NCBI GenBank assembly: GCA_041907145.1 | Contig: JAYRHW010000247.1 | Coordinates: 1-26,686, forward strand | Direction of reading: 5' to 3' | DNA from: JAFLCA01 sp041907145 | GTDB lineage: Bacteria; Bdellovibrionota_C; UBA2361; JAFLCA01 | Length of the DNA stretch: 26,686 bases | Shown here: in pieces, positions 6,992-14,610 of the stretch | Layout: each line of letters opens with the position of its first letter | Numbering within the stretch: position 1 is the first letter of the stretch | Position numbers and translations under genes: made by a program | The notes under the pieces: model-generated | The model's database searches: none | Told to the model about the DNA's origin: nothing | Seen by the model: the letters and a program-made list of their open reading frames with translations, nothing else

Positions 6992-8731
6992 ATGTTACAG
7001 GCTCAATCGGACGCCAGGCGGTATGAGTCCGTCAAAGTGGCGCATAAGAAAATCAAGCTCCGCAAGCAAAATGAAGTGGAGGCAAGGAGAATCCAGTCCG
7101 AAATTGGACTGAGCGCTGTTGCATCGAGAGTACTTGCAGCACGAGGCTACACGGTTGGCGAGGAGCTTAGGAATTATTTGAATCCCACTCTCAAGGAGGG
7201 ACTTCCAGATCCTAAATTGCTAAAGAATCTAGATAAGGCTTGTATCTTGATTCGGGAAGCCGTTAAGAAGGGCGGCGCTGTGGCCATTTGCTGCGATTTT
7301 GACGTCGATGGTCTTTCGGGCGGCTCTCAGGTTCATCATTTTTTCGAGAGTATCGGCGTAAAGAGCAAAGTCTTTGTGCCAGATCGCTTCGAAGATGGGT
7401 ATGGACTCAACGAAAACATGATTCGGGAGATTGCTGAGGAGAAATTCAGCGTCGTCGTCACCGTAGACTATGGGACGACCAATCTCAAGGAGTTGAATCT
7501 TGCCCGCAAGCTAGGGCTGAAATCAATCGTCATCGATCACCACCATGTCGGAGATATTAAGACTCCAGCCGATGTTTTCATCAACCCTAATCAAAAGGGC
7601 TGCGGTTTTGCCGGGAAAGTTCTCAGCGCTGCGGGGCTAGCCTGGTATTTTGTCGTCGCCTTGAAGAAGCATTTGCCTCAAGCAAAAGATATCGATGCCA
7701 AAGGCTACCTTGACTTGGCTTGCCTCGGCACTATTTGCGATATGGTGCCGCTCATTGGTGCCAACAGAGTGATAGCAAAGCGCGGATTGGAACTTTTGGC
7801 ATCCACCTCGCGGCCAGGGCTTATTTCGCTTAAGAATGTAGCCGGCGTACGTGACCGCGTTAGCTGTTCTGATGTGGGATTTGGGATTGGCCCGCGTCTT
7901 AATGCTGCCGGAAGAATGGTGCATGGCAGTGTGGTCATTGAGCTGCTTACAACCACAGCTTCCGATACCGCAAAGAGGCTGGCGCAAAAGCTCAATAAGC
8001 TAAATACCGAACGACAAGATACTGAAGCTTGGGTTAAAGAGGCTGCGATTGAGCAAATCAAGCAGCGCGGGCATTTGCCTGCTGGGTTAGTCGTTTGGGA
8101 TCCCGAGTTCCATACCGGGGTCATTGGCATCGTCGCTCAGCGCATTGTCGAACAGTACTATCGTCCTTCGGTGGTTTTAGGTGTCGATACTGACGGAGTT
8201 TTCAAGGGTTCGGTGCGGGGCGTGAAGGGTTTCAATGTCGTTGAGGCCTTGGCGGAGTGCGGAGAACATTTAATCAAGTACGGAGGCCACGAAGGGGCAG
8301 GGGGGCTTTCGGTGGAGGAAGGCAAGCTCGAAGAATTTGCCGAGGCCTTCATTCGCGTTTGCGACGAGCGCCTGCGGGACAAAAGCGGAGGCCCTATTGC
8401 CGAGGCGGATACCGAAGTGACGCTCGAAGAGCTCGATTTGCGCCTCGTCGAGGAGTTCCAACAATTCGCGCCCTTTGGCATGGGCAATCCAAATCCGCAG
8501 CTGCTCGTTAAGGGTCTCAAGGTAGTGGAAGTCCGAGTGCTTAAGGACACGCATCTGAAGACCACACTTTCCGACGGAAAGCGCATGATCTCGGGCTTGA
8601 TGTGGAGACAGACTTCCCATCCGGCCTTAGTACAGGGCTCTAGAGTCAATGTAGTTTGCCGCCCTGATGCCAGCACCTTTAATGGGCGCACTGAACTACA
8701 GGCCAATCTTCAGGCGATTGAAGCTGCCTAG
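6992..8731 (+). CDS. recJ: Single-stranded-DNA-specific exonuclease RecJ
   Basis: This is a 5'-3' single-strand exonuclease of the DHH phosphoesterase superfamily, used in RecF-pathway recombination and in base-excision and mismatch repair. The 579-residue length is typical. Metal-binding motifs are all present: D102-F-D104-V-D106-G (motif I), VTVDYG with D159 (II), D182-H-H (III) and LGTICDMVPL with D250 (IV). The DHHA1 part has GVIGIVAQRIVEQYYRPSVV and the Gly-rich GGHEGAGG. A C-terminal OB-fold region follows (FQQFAPFGMGNPNPQ...). ATG 6992 sits immediately after the TATAAT box. A GTG at 7037 is an alternative that would remove 15 residues that are not family-like. It converges tail to tail with the next gene, 3 nt away. 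Confidence 0.94.
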   Translation: MLQAQSDARRYESVKVAHKKIKLRKQNEVEARRIQSEIGLSAVASRVLAARGYTVGEELRNYLNPTLKEGLPDPKLLKNLDKACILIREAVKKGGAVAICCDFDVDGLSGGSQVHHFFESIGVKSKVFVPDRFEDGYGLNENMIREIAEEKFSVVVTVDYGTTNLKELNLARKLGLKSIVIDHHHVGDIKTPADVFINPNQKGCGFAGKVLSAAGLAWYFVVALKKHLPQAKDIDAKGYLDLACLGTICDMVPLIGANRVIAKRGLELLASTSRPGLISLKNVAGVRDRVSCSDVGFGIGPRLNAAGRMVHGSVVIELLTTTASDTAKRLAQKLNKLNTERQDTEAWVKEAAIEQIKQRGHLPAGLVVWDPEFHTGVIGIVAQRIVEQYYRPSVVLGVDTDGVFKGSVRGVKGFNVVEALAECGEHLIKYGGHEGAGGLSVEEGKLEEFAEAFIRVCDERLRDKSGGPIAEADTEVTLEELDLRLVEEFQQFAPFGMGNPNPQLLVKGLKVVEVRVLKDTHLKTTLSDGKRMISGLMWRQTSHPALVQGSRVNVVCRPDASTFNGRTELQANLQAIEAA

Positions 8732-8734
8732 ACG

Positions 8735-9058
8735 CTACACCGGCGCGAACACCATATATTCGCCCTCGGTGAGCGCAATACTTGAAGTCAAAATCATAGC
8801 AGTCGTTTGATCGATGATTTTTCCGGCCTCATCGATGAGACCTGCAAAGCGCAGAAAATCGAGTTGATCGTTGTTCAATTTCAAGGGCTGCTCGAACTTC
8901 TCGGGAGTCGCTTGCTCACTCAGCTGGGATAGGAGGAACTGGTTGTCGTCCCGGTCATGTTGAATTTTGGCCAGCGATCTGAGCGTACGGTCAATTGCAG
9001 AGCGGGAGGCGGAGCCTCCGCGATTCAGAGGGTAAACAGGGTCATAAGCAGCGTGCAT
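8735..9058 (-). CDS. Hypothetical 107-residue protein
   Basis: No family is recognised. I choose the ATG at 9058 because AGGA stands about 7 nt upstream; an upstream GTG at 9097 would add 13 residues but has no good ribosome site. The protein is soluble and mostly helical, with a polar N-terminus (YDPVYPLNRGG) and a regular LNNDQLDFLRFAGLIDEAGKI stretch that could be a helix-turn-helix-like or protein-binding helical pair. No Cys, signal peptide or membrane segment is seen. It lies 93 nt downstream of the isochorismatase-family gene on the same strand, and its stop is 3 nt from the recJ stop. Confidence 0.6.
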   Translation of the reverse strand: MHAAYDPVYPLNRGGSASRSAIDRTLRSLAKIQHDRDDNQFLLSQLSEQATPEKFEQPLKLNNDQLDFLRFAGLIDEAGKIIDQTTAMILTSSIALTEGEYMVFAPV

Positions 9059-9151
9059 ATATTTTCCTGTTAAGTGAGCGGATAAAGGCTTTGCCACAGA
9101 GTAGCATTGCGAAGCGCTCTAACATTGAAACTTTGCTGGAGTCCGGAATAC

Positions 9152-9700
9152 TCATTCATTGTACCTAAGGATGTCTCGGGTCTGGACGACCTCCCCATAG
9201 GCAGACGCAAGCGCTGCCATAAAGGTTCTATGGACTTGCGCTGCTGTTAGGGATTGTCCTTGGAATTCTAGATCGGATGCCGCGCAAGCATCTTCGATGA
9301 TCGTAATTTTAAACCCCAGGTCGAATGCGGCTCGAGCTGTAGCGTCTATGCACATGTTGCTCATGGCGCCTACAATTAATAGCTCCTCAGTGCCCTCAAG
9401 TACGGCGGCTAAGTTGGTATCACGGAATGCGTTTGGGTAATTCTTGGTGATTGTTGTCTCGGTTGCCAACGGTTTGGTGGTCACATGAATTTCCGATCCG
9501 GTGGTGCCTTCCAATAGAATTCCAGCAGATGAGTCGCGTTCTTCATGCCGCACGTGAACTATTTTAAGCCTTTGCTGGCGAGCCCAGCACAGCAATGATG
9601 CGGCGTTTGCCGCGGCAGGCGGCATGCCCGGCAGCGGGAATGCTCCGTTTGGAAAGTAATCGTTCTGGATATCAACGAGGAGAAGGGATTTAGTAGTCAT
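9152..9700 (-). CDS. Isochorismatase-family cysteine hydrolase
   Basis: This is a soluble 182-residue hydrolase of the isochorismatase/nicotinamidase superfamily. The catalytic triad is visible: D10 in LLLVDIQNDY, K86 in TITKNYPNAF and C117 in GAMSNMCIDATAR. The residues before Cys fit the conserved cis-peptide region. The typical DIQNDYF opening, and the T-A-R-A-A-F-D-L-G-F and EDACA segments, match. The nicotinamidase metal site (D-x-H-x-x-H) is not evident after the first strand, so an isochorismatase-like or YcaC/biuret-amidase-type hydrolase is more likely than PncA. The substrate is unknown. The start is ATG 9700; its ribosome site is weak (GAG only). It reads divergently from the helical-repeat gene. 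Confidence 0.88.
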   Translation of the reverse strand: MTTKSLLLVDIQNDYFPNGAFPLPGMPPAAANAASLLCWARQQRLKIVHVRHEERDSSAGILLEGTTGSEIHVTTKPLATETTITKNYPNAFRDTNLAAVLEGTEELLIVGAMSNMCIDATARAAFDLGFKITIIEDACAASDLEFQGQSLTAAQVHRTFMAALASAYGEVVQTRDILRYNE

Positions 9701-9734
9701 GGGGGGCTCGGGGGAGAAGGTATTATCAGCCGCA

Positions 9735-9750
9735 ATAGGTTAACACCTAT
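9735..9750. promoter_or_regulatory. Operator-like inverted repeat between divergent genes
   Basis: ATAGGT-TAAC-ACCTAT is a perfect 6-bp dyad with a 4-nt centre. It lies 35 bp before the isochorismatase-family start and 105 bp before the helical-repeat gene. It could bind a dimeric regulator, but a dyad this short can arise by chance. Confidence 0.3.
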
Positions 9751-9854
9751 CGATTTACTATGAAAATGAGGGGCAACCATTTTGCTTTGTTGCATCTACA
9801 CGCGGACTTAAGATCTCCCTCAACGTAGAACCGACTTAACTAAGGACCAGCAGT

Positions 9855-11333
9855 ATGCCTCCACTTCCATCCGATCCTACCCCGCTATCTTCAGAGGGAA
9901 AGTCAGCAGACTCAGGGACTCCACTACTGGAATCAAATGCAGGAAAGGCGAAATCCTTTTTCGACTACGCTCGGCGCCCTGGAATGCCTGCGGATGGAGC
10001 TTGTACCTATTGGGTCATGGGGATCAAAGCTGCTCCTAACGATGGCGAGGCAATCCGCGAGTTTCTGGCCTATACTGCGCAGCATCGCAAGGAATTGGGG
10101 GGACTAAAGACTCTTGAGCGGGATATTCGCGGTGATGAACATGCGGCGCATGCCTTTTGTCGTGCCCTGTTGGCAGTGGTAACAAGTCCGTTGGACGGAC
10201 GGCTAGCGGCTTCTGCGGCAGAGCTCGCCGCGCGCTTTCGGCTGCAGGACAGTACGAAAGTTCTAGCAGAGCATGCGCTGGAAGTTCTTGCCGCGGGAAA
10301 GACTAGCAAGAGTGATGCGCGCGGTGCCTATGTCAGTCTCATAGGCATATTGCGCCCGATAAAGGCCATGGATTTAGCCGAACGCGCCGCGCAGGCCGTG
10401 CATGCGCTATTTCCGCAGGATGCTGAACTAGCAGCACTAAAGCGCGATGTATCGGCGGAGCGCTACTCCATTTCTCAAGGACTCGACCAACCAATCGTGC
10501 AGGGCACCTTTCACCGAAATGTCCGTGATCCTGCCTTGCAGCGACGCCTCGAAGAAGAGACGCGCATGAGCGGGCCGGTTTCTGATATCGATTCGCGGGT
10601 AGAGGCCGCGCGAGCAAAACTTCAAGCCAATCCCAAGGATATTCACGCAGTTATTACTTTGGGGGAGTTGCTGCTGCGCAGAGCGGGTGCTGGTGATGAG
10701 CAGGCGGCGTTGGAGCTCTTGCAAGCAAAGGCGGAGGAGCTTTCAAATAAGGGACTTCGGAGTAAGGCAAGCGACTTACAAGTTCGCCTCATGGAACGTG
10801 AGTTGCGGAGTCTCGAGGCAAGTGGACCCGAGGGGCAGAGCGCGGCGGCAGAGAAGCGACGTGAAATCCTGCTTGTCAGGCAGGAGGAATTGACCCTGCG
10901 CGTCAAAGAGGATCCTGATACGCACAAACATCGACATGACCTTGGGCAAGTGCTGGTGGAACTTGGATATTTGACGGAGGCAATTCCCCTCCTGCAAGCC
11001 GCTCAAGAGCGACCTGACCTATCGGCCTCAGCAGGAAAGCATCTGATCCAGGCATATCTCGGCTTGGAGCTTTATCCAGAAGTGGTGCATGCGTACCGCG
11101 GAATTCTCAATGCACAGAAGCTTGCTGTGTCGGCTGCCCAGGAGCTTGGGCTAAAGATTCTTAATTTGTTGGTTGCCCGCGCTGAAGACACAGGGCATCC
11201 CGCTCGTGTTACTGCCGCATTATCTGCTTTGGATCTGGCAAGTGAGATGCTAGCCAGAAAATTCGATGAGGGGCCACTCCTTAAGTCTCGTAGACGAGTT
11301 TCTGAATTGGTGGAGCTGCTTAAGGCGGCCTAA
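9855..11333 (+). CDS. Helical-repeat (TPR-like) protein, function unknown
   Basis: This 492-residue cytoplasmic protein has no signal peptide. The start is ATG 9855, with AAGGA 8 nt upstream. The first about 35 residues are polar and Ser/Pro-rich. Two alpha-helical parts follow. Residues about 40-205 are rich in Ala/Leu helices. Residues about 245-475 contain repeat-like units such as ARAKLQANPKDIHAVITLGE, HRHDLGQVLVELGYLTEAI and AGKHLIQAYLGLELYPEVV, whose Gly/Ala/Leu and closing Pro spacing resembles tetratricopeptide repeats. Between them is a non-repeat segment with SQGLDQPIVQGTFHRN. A scaffolding role is likely for the family type. Its stop overlaps the convergent prepilin-like gene by 4 nt. 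Confidence 0.8.
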   Translation: MPPLPSDPTPLSSEGKSADSGTPLLESNAGKAKSFFDYARRPGMPADGACTYWVMGIKAAPNDGEAIREFLAYTAQHRKELGGLKTLERDIRGDEHAAHAFCRALLAVVTSPLDGRLAASAAELAARFRLQDSTKVLAEHALEVLAAGKTSKSDARGAYVSLIGILRPIKAMDLAERAAQAVHALFPQDAELAALKRDVSAERYSISQGLDQPIVQGTFHRNVRDPALQRRLEEETRMSGPVSDIDSRVEAARAKLQANPKDIHAVITLGELLLRRAGAGDEQAALELLQAKAEELSNKGLRSKASDLQVRLMERELRSLEASGPEGQSAAAEKRREILLVRQEELTLRVKEDPDTHKHRHDLGQVLVELGYLTEAIPLLQAAQERPDLSASAGKHLIQAYLGLELYPEVVHAYRGILNAQKLAVSAAQELGLKILNLLVARAEDTGHPARVTAALSALDLASEMLARKFDEGPLLKSRRRVSELVELLKAA

Positions 11334-11659
11334 GGATCACAGGTATCCGGATCGTCGCAAGGAGGAGGCGGTGGCGAAGGAGGCGGACAACCTGTTCCAT
11401 CCGATTCGCAGCCATTACTGGTGCCACCCTCAAGGCTTCCGCCGCCTTTCTCTGTCGATGAGGGTGGGCCGGCGCCTCCTCCCCCCTCGTATATCCCGGA
11501 GATGAGCAGTGCATTTACCCGGTCCAGCGGATCCGTAATCGAGAGCGGCAAAGTGGAAAGGGACTCGAAAGCGAAGAGGGAAAGAAGTAGGCAGAGGATT
11601 AGGTATTCGACGAGTGAACCCCCGCGAGAACTGCGGAAAGAGGAACGGAACCAACCCAT
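11330..11659 (-). CDS. Flp/Tad-type prepilin-like small protein with Pro/Cys-rich tail
   Basis: This 109-residue protein starts at ATG 11659, with GAGG 5 nt upstream; an upstream TTG at 11689 is less likely. It opens with a basic leader containing R5, R9 and R12, then G13-G14-S-L-V-E18-Y19, an exact match to the Flp/TadE prepilin cleavage pattern G/xxxxEY, followed by a hydrophobic helix (LILCLLLSLFAFESL). After cleavage at G13, E18 would be +5 and Y19 +6. The C-terminal half is unusual: a Gly/Ser-rich linker, then a run of eight prolines broken by one Ser, with four Cys (spacing 6, 9, 5). A prepilin peptidase gene lies 10 kb away. No other tad genes are present. The composition-biased tail makes the coding call less certain. 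Confidence 0.6.
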   Translation of the reverse strand: MGWFRSSFRSSRGGSLVEYLILCLLLSLFAFESLSTLPLSITDPLDRVNALLISGIYEGGGGAGPPSSTEKGGGSLEGGTSNGCESDGTGCPPPSPPPPPCDDPDTCDP

Positions 11660-11801
11660 GGAAGCCTCGGGGGCAAGAAAACCAACCAATAACCTGTAAT
11701 CACCTATCCGTAGAATCAGACCATCTGCTTCGGGCTATTTTTGTCGACTTAACCCATTGAAATGGTTATGCAATCTCCATCCTCTCCTGGCCGATAGATG
11801 G

Positions 11802-12647
11802 CTAGGCGTCCAGTACTTCATCTGCCTCGCTGCCCTCCACCCTGGGTCCCTGCGTCATGCTGAATGCGCCGAGAACGACTCTGTAGCCCGCGGGTTCTCC
11901 GCTGGAAGCTCGCTCCAAGTTAAGATCTTGATCAGCTTTCGATAGAAACTTTCGCGCGCGAGCATGAAATTTTCGTCCTTCACGCAGCAGCCATTCCCTA
12001 ATCTTCGGAATATCCTTTTCGAAAATATTGTTATATTCGGTATGTATGTGGAGGTTTCGGGGCTCTGGATTGTACTGAACATTGTACTCAGCGGCATCGA
12101 TGAGGGATTCCACATCCCGCGCCAACAGTTCATAGACCCTGGCCGGATCTTGCATCAGTGAGATTGGAGTTTTAATTGGTTTTACTCCCTGCGCCGTCTT
12201 TTCAATAGATCCAGCGCGAATGAGCCCATAGAGGACTGTCCCCGGGTTGAGTGTTTTGCTCACACTCAAAACAAGTTCTCGAAATTCAGAGTCTTCCCCC
12301 TCTAGGCTCAGAACTCTCGGCTGCCCGGATTTATTGCAAAATCTCTTGTCAGATTCCCAGACGTTCATAACGCGCGCCAACAATCCCACGGCACGGCGAA
12401 TGGGAGGGCGCCTTTCCTTGAAAATTCTATTCATGTCATGGCGATGCACTCCGGTCACCACGCAAAGCCTGGAGACATTGATTTTTTTTGTCTCCTTTCG
12501 TAGTTCTTCAAGTGCCACCTCGACATAGACGGTCTTGAGTATATCGACGAATTCCTGCAGAGGTTTCGAGTGCCTTAGGCAAAACCGCACGAGCGGTCGC
12601 AGCATGTAACGCAGGACATTTGAACGTGCTTGATCGAGGTCGGTCAT
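11802..12647 (-). CDS. DUF6502-family protein (probable DNA-binding regulator)
   Basis: This 281-residue protein resembles the DUF6502 family: an opening helix pair LRPLVRFCLRHSKPLQEFVDILKTVYVEVA, then INVSRLCVVTGVHRHDMNRIF, which reads as a helix-turn-helix, then LLARVMNVWESD. The middle part has FRELVLSVSKTLNPGTVLYGLIRAG. The remaining 130 residues are polar and helical, with a basic stretch (EWLLREGRKFHARARKFLS). DUF6502 proteins have no established function; DNA binding is inferred from the N-terminal half. There is no signal peptide. The start is ATG 12647, without a clear ribosome site. The gene follows 416 nt of gene-free DNA and is 142 nt upstream of the prepilin-like start. Confidence 0.8.
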   Translation of the reverse strand: MTDLDQARSNVLRYMLRPLVRFCLRHSKPLQEFVDILKTVYVEVALEELRKETKKINVSRLCVVTGVHRHDMNRIFKERRPPIRRAVGLLARVMNVWESDKRFCNKSGQPRVLSLEGEDSEFRELVLSVSKTLNPGTVLYGLIRAGSIEKTAQGVKPIKTPISLMQDPARVYELLARDVESLIDAAEYNVQYNPEPRNLHIHTEYNNIFEKDIPKIREWLLREGRKFHARARKFLSKADQDLNLERASSGEPAGYRVVLGAFSMTQGPRVEGSEADEVLDA

Positions 12648-12736
12648 AGCTTGGAAGTTAGCTAAGTTGCATTTTTTCCCATTTTCCTCAGTAAGAATCG
12701 GCCTAAAGGGGCGGGAAGTAAAGTCATCGGCGCGAC

Positions 12737-12767
12737 TTGCCTAACTGCTATTTTAACCCACTATAAT
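12737..12767 (+). promoter_or_regulatory. Weak candidate promoter
   Basis: TTGCCT (12737-12742) and a perfect TATAAT (12762-12767) are separated by 19 bp, longer than optimal. Transcription would give an about 290-nt leader before the gene at 13064. A dyad (12780-12796) sits just downstream, where a repressor could act. Confidence 0.3.
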
Positions 12768-12779
12768 ATGGACAAATCA

Positions 12780-12796
12780 ACTAGTTATCACCTAGT
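12780..12796. promoter_or_regulatory. Short dyad downstream of TATAAT box
   Basis: ACTAG, 7 nt, CTAGT form a perfect 5-bp inverted repeat starting 12 bp after the TATAAT box. An operator role is only suggested by position. Confidence 0.25.
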
Positions 12797-12954
12797 AAAG
12801 TCCTTCAATACCTCAAGTTTGTCACGGGGGACGATGCTTGGCAAACTAAAAATGCTAAAATTTACATTTTTTATGCAACGCCAAGCGAAGAGGGTTCATA
12901 ACGATTAGTGAAGGTCGTCGGTGGGAAACCTCAGATTGCTGGCCGAAATGCCGG

Positions 12955-12998
12955 GGGACAGATGCAGCGCTATTCGGGGGGATGGTCGCATCTGTCCC
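12955..12998. repeat. 11-bp perfect inverted repeat (hairpin)
   Basis: GGGACAGATGC (12955-12965) and GCATCTGTCCC (12988-12998) are perfect complements around a 22-nt loop. RNA from either strand would form a stable 11-bp stem. No T-run follows on either strand, so it does not read as an intrinsic terminator. Confidence 0.55.
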
Positions 12999-13063
12999 AC
13001 CTTCATTGCCGGCCCCCTCCCTTGGGTAGCTTAGTCTGAGAAGCTCAGCTAAAATCAGACCCC

Positions 13064-13747
13064 ATGGGAATTAGTACCAACGTAGAATTGCCAATCGAGC
13101 GCCTCAGCGCCCGAGATCTGCTTGCCTCTCACTCTGGCTCATTACTGGATGCCCCGCTAAGCGAATTACCCCCCGATATGCGTGAGCGCTTGGCGCTTGA
13201 TTTGTCGGTCTCCCCCGGACGGACGGTTGGCGGCAGCATCCGTCAGCTGCTCAGCGGTCTAACGGAGGTGGAGCGGCGAGAGGATGGCAAGCGCATCGAA
13301 CGCTTGTTGGTCCAGACCGTACTGGATCTTAGGACTCTATGCGGATCAATCCAGGGTGTGAGAGATCTCCAGGTAGTAGATATTGCTTGCGGAGCCCGAG
13401 CTACCGGGTCGGGGCAATTCGGCGTGCGGTATGAACCGTGGCGAGCCAGACTGCTTTCGCAGCTAGGCGCGCAGGTCATCGGCATTGATACACGGAGAAG
13501 TGATGGAGAGCCATATCTCCATCAGGTGGCAAATCTAAAGACCGACCTTCTAAGCGGGGTAATGTCCCGATCTTGTGACCTGGCTATCTGGAGCGGCTAC
13601 TACTGGGTTAGTCCGGAGCAGCAGTGGTTTGGCGGCGCCGCCGAGCAACAGCATGTTGACGCGCTGCGTCAGGATGTACGCCGGGTGCTTCGACCGGGAG
13701 GTATACTGTACGACGGCAAATCGATTGTCGAGCGAATTCCGGTTTAG
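13064..13747 (+). CDS. Putative SAM-dependent methyltransferase (class I fold)
   Basis: This 227-residue protein has an N-terminal helical part (about 1-95) followed by a class I methyltransferase-like Rossmann core. Motif I is VVDIACGARATGSG (104-117), the acidic residue of motif II is in GAQVIGIDTRR (D142), the motif IV-like strand is CDLAIWSGYYWVS (171-183), and LRPGGILYDGKS (209-220) is the post-motif strand. The chain ends soon after that, so the last strands of a full fold may be missing or short. The substrate is unknown. The start is ATG 13064, with no clear ribosome site, after a small hairpin. The 3' end overlaps the convergent two-component-like gene by 4 nt. Confidence 0.75.
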   Translation: MGISTNVELPIERLSARDLLASHSGSLLDAPLSELPPDMRERLALDLSVSPGRTVGGSIRQLLSGLTEVERREDGKRIERLLVQTVLDLRTLCGSIQGVRDLQVVDIACGARATGSGQFGVRYEPWRARLLSQLGAQVIGIDTRRSDGEPYLHQVANLKTDLLSGVMSRSCDLAIWSGYYWVSPEQQWFGGAAEQQHVDALRQDVRRVLRPGGILYDGKSIVERIPV

Positions 13748-14487
13748 CTCGATCCAACCGCTCCGCGAATTTTATCTTCAAGAGCGTTAACGACTTTCGA
13801 CATGTTTTTGGCAGCCTTTTCAATTGCATCCAGCGCGCAATCAGAAGTTTGAGATTTTTCCTTCCCGGCCCTTGCAACGAACACCATAGCCACGATCTCC
13901 TGAAGCGGATTATTCAAGTCGTTTCGAATATCGGCGCCTAAAGTTTTTATTGATTGCTGCAATCGTGGCCGTCGCACGATCTGAGGCTCGCTGATTGGGG
14001 TCGCTGCTGGAATCCGCCTGAGACCGCGGCATTTGTAGACTGAATCAGTAAGGATTTCCGCGCTGCGGGAATTAAGTGTCCCGACTACGACCAAGTCTGC
14101 AGGGTTCTCCATTTTCTCCAGAGTCCCCTTTAATCTTTCAATGCTTCCGTCGGGGAGTAGAGGGCTTGAGATTACCAGACTTACTCGGCGGCGCTTTAGA
14201 ATCCACTTTGCAACTTCAATTGTAGGGGCAAACATGATCGAGCAGCCGGGGATACTCAATGTCAACTGCAGGGTGATCTCCTTGGCCATTTCTTGGCTGG
14301 AGTTGATTACGAGAACTGTGTAGTCCTCATCGAATGCCGCGTTCTGCAGCTTGTTCTCGAGGGCTTGAAGCTGTTGCGAATTGGAATTGTCCGGGGAAGT
14401 TGAAGAGCCTCTGCGCGCCGCATCTAGATAAACAGTCTTGCGGCTAAAAATAGAACTAGGTTCGTTTTTTGGCAACCTGTACTGCAT
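13744..14487 (-). CDS. Degenerate receiver plus HisKA-like (pseudo two-component) protein
   Basis: This 247-residue protein has an about 55-residue polar N-terminus, then a receiver-like fold (about 56-140) and a dimerisation/phosphotransfer-like helical pair (about 175-240). The key residues are changed. The acidic pocket after strand 1 reads VLVINSSQ instead of VLVVDDD. Strand 3 reads SLVISSPLLPDGS, with Ser108 where the phospho-accepting Asp is expected. The H-box reads NDLNNPLQEI, with Asn189 where His is expected. No ATP-binding kinase domain follows. It is probably a non-phosphorylated signalling adaptor. The start is ATG 14487, with GAGG about 5 nt upstream. The domain assignment is from motif resemblance and is moderately sure. 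Confidence 0.7.
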   Translation of the reverse strand: MQYRLPKNEPSSIFSRKTVYLDAARRGSSTSPDNSNSQQLQALENKLQNAAFDEDYTVLVINSSQEMAKEITLQLTLSIPGCSIMFAPTIEVAKWILKRRRVSLVISSPLLPDGSIERLKGTLEKMENPADLVVVGTLNSRSAEILTDSVYKCRGLRRIPAATPISEPQIVRRPRLQQSIKTLGADIRNDLNNPLQEIVAMVFVARAGKEKSQTSDCALDAIEKAAKNMSKVVNALEDKIRGAVGSS

Positions 14488-14586
14488 ACAACCTCAGAAA
14501 AACGCTCTCTACCATAGTGATGCGTTGAGCGGCCGAAAGTTGCGAGAGCGGCTAAAAAAGTTTTGTATTTTCAGCACAATAAAAGT

Positions 14587-14610
14587 AAAGCCAGCACCTA
14601 CCGGGGCTTT
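14587..14610 (-). terminator. Weak candidate intrinsic terminator at end of the TldD-like gene
   Basis: On the minus strand AAAGCC and GGCTTT pair across a 12-nt loop that contains the TldD-like stop codon, and a T-rich stretch (ACTTTTATT) follows. The 6-bp stem is short, so this is tentative. Confidence 0.3.

Larger units (their letters stand above)
12648..13063. other. Gene-free divergent intergenic region
   Basis: This 416-nt region lies between the divergent DUF6502 and methyltransferase-like genes. The left half is AT-rich and the right half is GC-rich. It holds a TATAAT box (12762-12767), a short dyad (12780-12796), an 11-bp inverted repeat (12955-12998) and a CTGAG-AAG-CTCAG hairpin (13036-13048) just before the methyltransferase-like start. 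No convincing tRNA, ribosome-bound ORF or terminator is seen. Confidence 0.6.

Noticed and set aside
11421..11699. 92-residue plus-strand frame, proline-rich, opposite the prepilin-like gene
   Set aside because: It has no recognisable domain; its Pro-rich content comes from the opposite strand's Gly/Ser-rich frame, while the minus-strand frame has a ribosome site and a prepilin signature.
11740..11770. Imperfect AACC(C)ATT/AATGGTT hairpin after the DUF6502 gene
   Set aside because: Bulged short stem with no T-run on the correct side, so not convincing as a terminator.
12768..12908. 46-codon ORF starting right after a TATAAT box
   Set aside because: The ATG would lie upstream of the expected transcription start and there is no ribosome site; the composition is AT-rich and random-looking.
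12908..13039. 43-codon GTG ORF spanning the 11-bp inverted repeat
   Set aside because: No ribosome site and no recognisable protein features; the repeat better explains the sequence.
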